In this document: in pieces, positions 30,501-33,740 of the stretch
How the letters are laid out: each line of letters starts with the position of its first letter
Numbering within the stretch: position 1 is the stretch's first letter
Assembly (NCBI GenBank): GCA_002633005.1
Contig: NMRA01000343.1
Location: forward strand, 341,640-375,379
Origin: Phoronis australis
Taxonomy: Eukaryota > Phoronida > Phoronidae
DNA: 33,740 nt
Direction of reading: 5' to 3'
Notes under the pieces: model-generated
The model's input: only the letters and a program-made list of their open reading frames with translations
Databases searched by the model: none
Told to the model about the DNA's origin: nothing
Program-made: the position numbers and the translations under genes

Positions 30501-33473
30501 TACAATAGATAACATACATACGTAAAAATTGGAACCAGTGAACAACGTGTACAAAGAACTGCTGCTAAAAATGAACAGCATATAAACTAAATCAGAGGAA
30601 ATTTAAGAAATATTATACTATCATGAAATAAAAATTTCCTTAAGAGAAAACATACTCCTCAGTATCAAATAGAGCATCTTCAGCACATTTTCTTAAGTTA
30701 TGACCTCGTCAACAAACACACAATGCTAGTCTAATTTTCAGGAAAACCGAGTCCAATAATCCCAAAATTCCTTTGATTTACACATCTAGACCAATAACAT
30801 CGACACAGTTTGAGCTTACATCGCTGTGCTTGTCGATGATGTCTTTTGTCTCTTTGGAGATCATTGGCGAGTGTAGCTTGTTTTTTGGGTTGACGTAGTC
30901 ATACAGATCTGCCATGACGTCTGAAAAAGGAAAAAAGGGATTTTTAATGCAAAATTCGTTTCAGGCACTCTACAAGTGAAACCCCAAATGTCTCGGAAGT
31001 ATGTGAACACCAGCAAACATTGTGGTAGAGCATGAAGGCTGTAAATGTACTTGCTTTCAGCAAAAAATTGCCACTTGGACCTTATTCAGTTGCAGTGGGT
31101 TATTTTACAGTGATGGAAGTGCTACTGATGGCCATGGTTTTTGTTTTTTCAGAATAAGTTTAAGAGATGACAAAAAGGTCGCGACAAGTCATGATATGAC
31201 AGGTCATGGGGAATACCAAAAATATAAAATATATCCAACTTCAGAGTATGATAAATAAAGGCTGCGGTAGCAGTGAACTTAGCAGCAAAAGGAATCTAAC
31301 AATGAATACCACTTATCCCACAGCGCAAAAATGCTGAAAGGTAACTCGCCACATCCAAAACAACAGAGGAGTCACCCAAGACACATACCACTGAATACTT
31401 TCTTAGTTTCCTTGTGCAGGTTGGACACCGCGATCCTTGCGGCCAGCAAGGCATAGTCAGGATGCTTGGTCGTCATGGTAGCCGCAATCTCAGCAGCGAG
31501 GTTGTCCAGTTCCACAGTGGTGACGCCATCGTACAGTCCATCAATCACTTTGATTGTGATATCCGCCTGACATGCAAACAGCCCATAATTAGCGTCATTC
31601 ATCACAGGGTTCTCCCAAAATAGCAATCCAATCACGGTGAAAATTGCCGACATGTTTTTGCATACTGATCTTTTTTGTGTTATTTAACAAAAACAAAGTA
31701 GTTGAACATTTTTTTTTCTTGGTCAGCAATGTCACTGGACAAGATATTGGTACCCAGCGCTCGACACTAAGCTAAACGCCAATTCACATTTGATGACTTG
31801 GCAAAATCCCAGGTCGCCAAAACCGAAAATCTCAGGCGCCTAAATCAATTTTGAAGTTTCCTCTCTGGCACAAAAGTTCATTGACCGAACAAAGTCGAAC
31901 AGCTGTAGTGCCACCCATTCTCTTGCGTTCCTCCAATTCCCCAGTAACTGCCTAAATGTAGGCATACATTCATTCTCTAACTCAATTTCTCCTGCCGACT
32001 AATGAACACAGATGACACTGTCACAACGGGCTGGTGGCCCGAATTTTGCCAATCAATTACAACTTCTGTCGGTTTACTTCCTGTTGTAACTTAAACGTGG
32101 TGAAAAATGCACAAATTTCATGAAATAAATGGAACAATTGTGAATCAAAGGTAATAAATCTAGGAAAACTGTAATTTCAAGTTAGGGAATTGACATGAAC
32201 TTCGAAACGAATTCAGAGGGAATTATAGTTGGACTTCGATTCTGCCAGTGGCGACTTCAGAGTTTTTCCCAGGTCGCCACAATCTGAGGTCGCACAGTCG
32301 ACCTGCAAATCAAGCACTGGAACCACTTTGCGATACGATTTCAATAATTTGTCTCGTACATCAGAAAAAAATTCATTTCAAACATGGCTCAAGATCTGAA
32401 ACATGGCTCCCAACTTTTCTAACATGGTGCAGCACCAGGTTTAAATACAAGTAGGGAAAACTTCTCTTGTTTAATGAAAATTTTCGTCCCAGTGATACAT
32501 GTGGATGCTAATTAAAACCATAACTTATAATGTAATCAAAAGCACTCACCGGATCTATAAAGCCCAAGTTGAGCCCGTAACAAAGCTTCGAGACCCTGCT
32601 TGTTATCTTGTCGAACATCACATGTTCTTCACGACCGTCTGCAGAAGAAGATGTTCAGAAATGTCAAGATTACGTAGAAGTCAAATGTTGTGCAATGGAC
32701 AGGCGCACATAGGGCCCTCGAGTTTGGTGCTGAATATCATACCAATGCACAACCCTCTGAATAATGTTTATTTAAATGATGCGATTTCACTGCAACGGCC
32801 TCATCGAAGCTGATTTAGGGAACCCGGAAACAGCTCCCCTATGGGATACGTCAAAAATTAACGCCGACATGCCATTTTCGGTGATAAAGCAGAGTATTTT
32901 TTGTAAAATATTTTAGGTTTTCACCTTGCAAAATCCTAGATCACCAAAAGTCTATTAATTTCAGCTTGTTCTAGGGCCTGTCTTGTCCTTCAGAAAACTT
33001 CCTTTGTGTTTACAGCAACTGTTTTGTGGAACAATTTATAGTTATTTATAGTACCATGCTGGTCTTCATAATTGACTATTTTCCATGCAGCCACGTAAGC
33101 CCCGTTTGACTGAAACGGCAGATTGACAAGAACTAGTTGATGGCTAACAATTTTCAAACATAGAAAACTGTTGAAACAGGGCAGAAACGGGCTATCGGTT
33201 ACCCCTATCATTAATTTAACTTAAACTCGAATCAGTGGCCGAATGCACAATTACGGTCTGTCACCCAGTCCGCTGAAAACTAAAGTTTGCACCCTGCAAG
33301 CACCAGGCAAGCCCAAAGCAAAGGACTAAGTCTGACACTTTGTCTTTGGCGACAGAGTCAAAGAAACCGATGACCCAGTAAGAAAAAACAGCAAATATTG
33401 TTAATCTAAGCAAAGAGTAAACGTCAATGAAGTAAGTTAAATATATAGAATTACCCCTTTTCTTCACCAACAT
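21408..33473 (-). CDS. RRM1: Ribonucleoside-diphosphate reductase large (alpha) subunit, class I, 16 coding exons
   Basis: Sixteen GT-AG exons join in one frame of 793 codons including the stop, giving 792 aa, the length of human RRM1. The enzyme reduces ribonucleoside diphosphates to deoxy forms in the cytosol, with the R2 subunit supplying the radical. All key residues are present: active-site Cys218, Asn427, Cys429, Glu431 and Cys444; radical-transfer tyrosine pair YY at 740-741; C-terminal redox pair Cys787-x-x-Cys790. The N-terminal ATP cone keeps Asp57, the residue behind dATP inhibition in mammals, and the specificity site keeps Asp226, Asp287, Gln288 and Arg293. Relative to human there are three extra residues near 575-585 and three fewer near the C-terminus. 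The start is the first ATG after in-frame upstream sequence lacking one. Convergent with the ZIP gene; promoter carries E2F-like sites. Confidence 0.98.
22104..22341 (-). repeat. Minisatellite, about 8 units of 28-30 bp (first unit longer), in the last RRM1 intron
   Basis: Units vary around AATTGTAGTTACCACCAGAG followed by TCCCCCCAC/T. Eight imperfect copies are visible, the first about 37 bp. Strand-asymmetric, with C-runs in every unit. Lies between RRM1 exons 15 and 16. Confidence 0.85.
22562..22750 (-). CDS. RRM1: RRM1 coding exon 15
   Basis: Residues 671-733: [40 protein letters not shown] and FFAWKL. Acceptor CACCTATTTCAG, donor CTG|GTAGGT. Confidence 0.97.
23671..23766 (-). CDS. RRM1: RRM1 coding exon 14
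   Basis: Residues 639-670: [20 protein letters not shown] through AHNGSIQ. Acceptor GTCTGCCTCAG, donor CAG|GTAGGT, phase 0 both ends. Confidence 0.96.
24278..24413 (-). CDS. RRM1: RRM1 coding exon 13: phosphate-binding PTASTA loop
   Basis: Residues 594-638: [20 protein letters not shown], then [14 protein letters not shown] and SGEFQ. The PTASTAQ loop contacts the substrate phosphates. Donor CAG|GTAATT. Confidence 0.98.
24704..24789 (-). CDS. RRM1: RRM1 coding exon 12
   Basis: Residues 565-592 plus two bases of Lys593: [20 protein letters not shown] through KDIAK. Compared with human (PTDLWDWK) this exon carries three extra residues around SGINGLL. Ends CCAA|GTAAGG. Confidence 0.95.
25307..25528 (-). 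CDS. RRM1: RRM1 coding exon 11
   Basis: Residues 491-564, [20 protein letters not shown] through YEGSPVSQG, ending [25 protein letters not shown] is an RNR alpha-subunit signature. Confidence 0.98.
26375..26524 (-). CDS. RRM1: RRM1 coding exon 10: Cys444
   Basis: Residues 441-490, [15 protein letters not shown] through [10 protein letters not shown]. Cys444 pairs with Cys218 during turnover. Acceptor GTTCTTAG, donor GAG|GTGAGT, phase 0 both ends. Confidence 0.98.
27364..27565 (-). CDS. RRM1: RRM1 coding exon 9: Asn427, Cys429, Glu431
   Basis: Residues 374-440 after GCCACAG. Contains [20 protein letters not shown] and [17 protein letters not shown], which holds the radical Cys429 with Asn427 and Glu431 of the active site. 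Ends GAG|GTGAGG. Confidence 0.98.
28070..28395 (-). CDS. RRM1: RRM1 coding exon 8: specificity loop 2
   Basis: The longest exon, residues 265-372 plus two bases. Contains [20 protein letters not shown], loop 2 that links effector binding to substrate choice, then [15 protein letters not shown] and [20 protein letters not shown]. Acceptor CTCATGCAG, donor CAAG|GTATGG. Confidence 0.98.
28854..28995 (-). CDS. RRM1: RRM1 coding exon 7: catalytic Cys218, specificity site
   Basis: Completes Ser217 and encodes residues 218-264: [20 protein letters not shown] through GSYIAG. Cys218 is half of the substrate-reducing disulfide pair; Asp226 is in the effector-binding region. Donor GGG|GTTAGT. Confidence 0.97.
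29000..29150. repeat. Short imperfect tandem repeat in RRM1 intron 6
   Basis: GTATTGTnnGAAcATATAnGCAATATTG occurs twice at about 55-base spacing, and ATGAAGAGATG recurs at about 29032 and 29133. AT-rich, low complexity. Confidence 0.45.
29739..29901 (-). CDS. RRM1: RRM1 coding exon 6
   Basis: Residues 163-216 plus two bases of Ser217: [20 protein letters not shown], then [20 protein letters not shown] and RPQLSS. Ends CCAG|GTGAGA. Confidence 0.97.
30400..30499 (-). CDS. RRM1: RRM1 coding exon 5
   Basis: Residues 130-162, [20 protein letters not shown] through LLRIDGK, ending AAAG|GTAAGT in phase 1. Confidence 0.96.
30820..30920 (-). CDS. RRM1: RRM1 coding exon 4
   Basis: Residues 96-129, from split Asp96 ([12 protein letters not shown]) to KHSD, ending GAT|GTAAGC. 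This is the least conserved stretch (compare human NGKHSPMVAKSTLDIVLANKD), the same length as human. Confidence 0.95.
31389..31566 (-). CDS. RRM1: RRM1 coding exon 3: ATP cone, Asp57
   Basis: Residues 37-95 after GCATGTCAG, ending AGTG|GTATGT. Contains [13 protein letters not shown] with Asp57 and [20 protein letters not shown], nearly identical to vertebrate RRM1. Confidence 0.97.
31780..32310. repeat. Diverged repeat pair around AGGTCGCCA in RRM1 intron 2
   Basis: GGCAAAATCCCAGGTCGCCA near 31800 and CAGAGTTTTTCCCAGGTCGCCA near 32258 look like copies of one element. A third, weaker match, GCAAAATCCTAGATCACCA, lies near 32928 in intron 1. Family unknown. Confidence 0.4.
32550..32638 (-). CDS. 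RRM1: RRM1 coding exon 2: ATP cone
   Basis: Acceptor TCTTCTGCAG, donor CCG|GTGAGT. Residues 7-36, [20 protein letters not shown] and on, the start of the N-terminal ATP-cone that senses ATP/dATP. Confidence 0.96.
33455..33473 (-). CDS. RRM1: RRM1 coding exon 1
   Basis: A 19-nt coding piece, MLVKKR plus one base, ending AGGG|GTAATT in phase 1. It aligns with the human start MHVIKRD once the split Asp codon is completed by exon 2. The ATG has A at -3. Confidence 0.88.
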
Positions 33474-33520
33474 CGTAAACTTCGCTGACAAATTGCAAGC
33501 AAGACTAGCCAAACTGAAAT

Positions 33521-33575
33521 CCCCGCCAAGAATGACCGCACAAGATTTCCGCGCCAATCAAAAAATCCGCGAAAA
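33521..33575 (-). promoter_or_regulatory. RRM1: RRM1 proximal promoter: E2F-like cluster and inverted CCAAT box
   Basis: Three E2F-like sites lie within about 100 bases of the start codon: CGCGAAAA at 33568-33575, TTTCCGCGCC at 33546-33555, and CCCCGCCAAG (CTTGGCGGGG on the other strand) at 33521-33530. A CCAAT pentamer at 33554-33558 overlaps the second. E2F control gives S-phase expression of ribonucleotide reductase genes in animals, so the sites fit the gene. Function is inferred, not shown. Confidence 0.7.
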
Positions 33576-33700
33576 CGCTTCACAGCTGCCACATAAAGGG
33601 GAGGTAACTCCTCAGTCGCGTCGAGCCTGAAAAGGCATTTTTCAGCCTAGCTGAGATCGTTACGTAATTAATCTGTAAACAAATCGTGAGTTCACATTCA

Positions 33701-33740
33701 CAGGCGGATTTGGGGGGGGGGGTCCGTTTTGGTAAAGCAT
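33701..33740 (+). mobile_element. Start of a hAT-like repeat at the window edge (partial)
   Basis: CAGGCGGATTT followed by a G-run resembles the CAG...GGCGGAT...GGGG ends of the element type at 9007-9248. Only the first 40 bases are inside the window, so the other end and target duplication cannot be checked. Confidence 0.35.

Noticed and set aside
33474-33557. N-terminal extension of RRM1 by 28 codons
   Set aside because: The frame is open upstream but contains no ATG (it would start on TTG), and it overlaps the E2F-like and CCAAT sites. The ATG at 33473 aligns exactly with the start of vertebrate RRM1.

Overview
This is eukaryotic nuclear DNA from an animal. It holds two multi-exon, GT-AG spliced genes with long, AT-rich, repeat-filled introns and no bacterial-style operons. 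The proteins are clearly metazoan. The lineage cannot be fixed from the sequence alone; the intron-embedded MITEs, minisatellites and distance from vertebrate paralogues suggest an invertebrate (marine deuterostome or spiralian type).

Layout. 1-162: a probable last exon of an unidentified plus-strand gene, with a poly(A) signal at 572. 163-4685: intergenic or 5' flank, containing a hAT-type MITE with a perfect 8-bp target duplication, a TTAAG-rich fold-back stretch, and a short coding-like exon candidate near 2.1 kb. 4694-18934 (+): a complete 9-exon LIV-1-type ZIP (SLC39A) metal transporter of 436 aa, closest in motif to ZIP8/ZIP14. 18935-21407: space between two convergent genes, with one candidate poly(A) signal for each. 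33473-21408 (-): a complete 16-exon gene for the large subunit of class I ribonucleotide reductase (RRM1), reconstructed here as exactly 792 aa with every catalytic cysteine in place. 33474-33740: the RRM1 promoter region, with a cluster of E2F-like sites and an inverted CCAAT box, then the start of another repeat at the window edge.

The two genes have no evident functional link: one makes deoxyribonucleotides in the cytosol, the other moves divalent metal across a membrane. The introns, especially those of the ZIP gene, hold most of the unusual structure: a fold-back element with minisatellite arms and a 129-bp near-identical second copy 2.5 kb away, two further MITE-like elements, a decayed tandem array of several hundred base units, CAT/CAC microsatellites, and a roughly 29-bp minisatellite in the last RRM1 intron.

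I see no CRISPR array, phage, toxin system or novel gene cluster. The most notable protein-level points are the altered metal-site motifs of the ZIP transporter (HRCVD in place of HNxxD, and ND in place of the usual PE after TM6) and its very short acidic loop built from two microexons.
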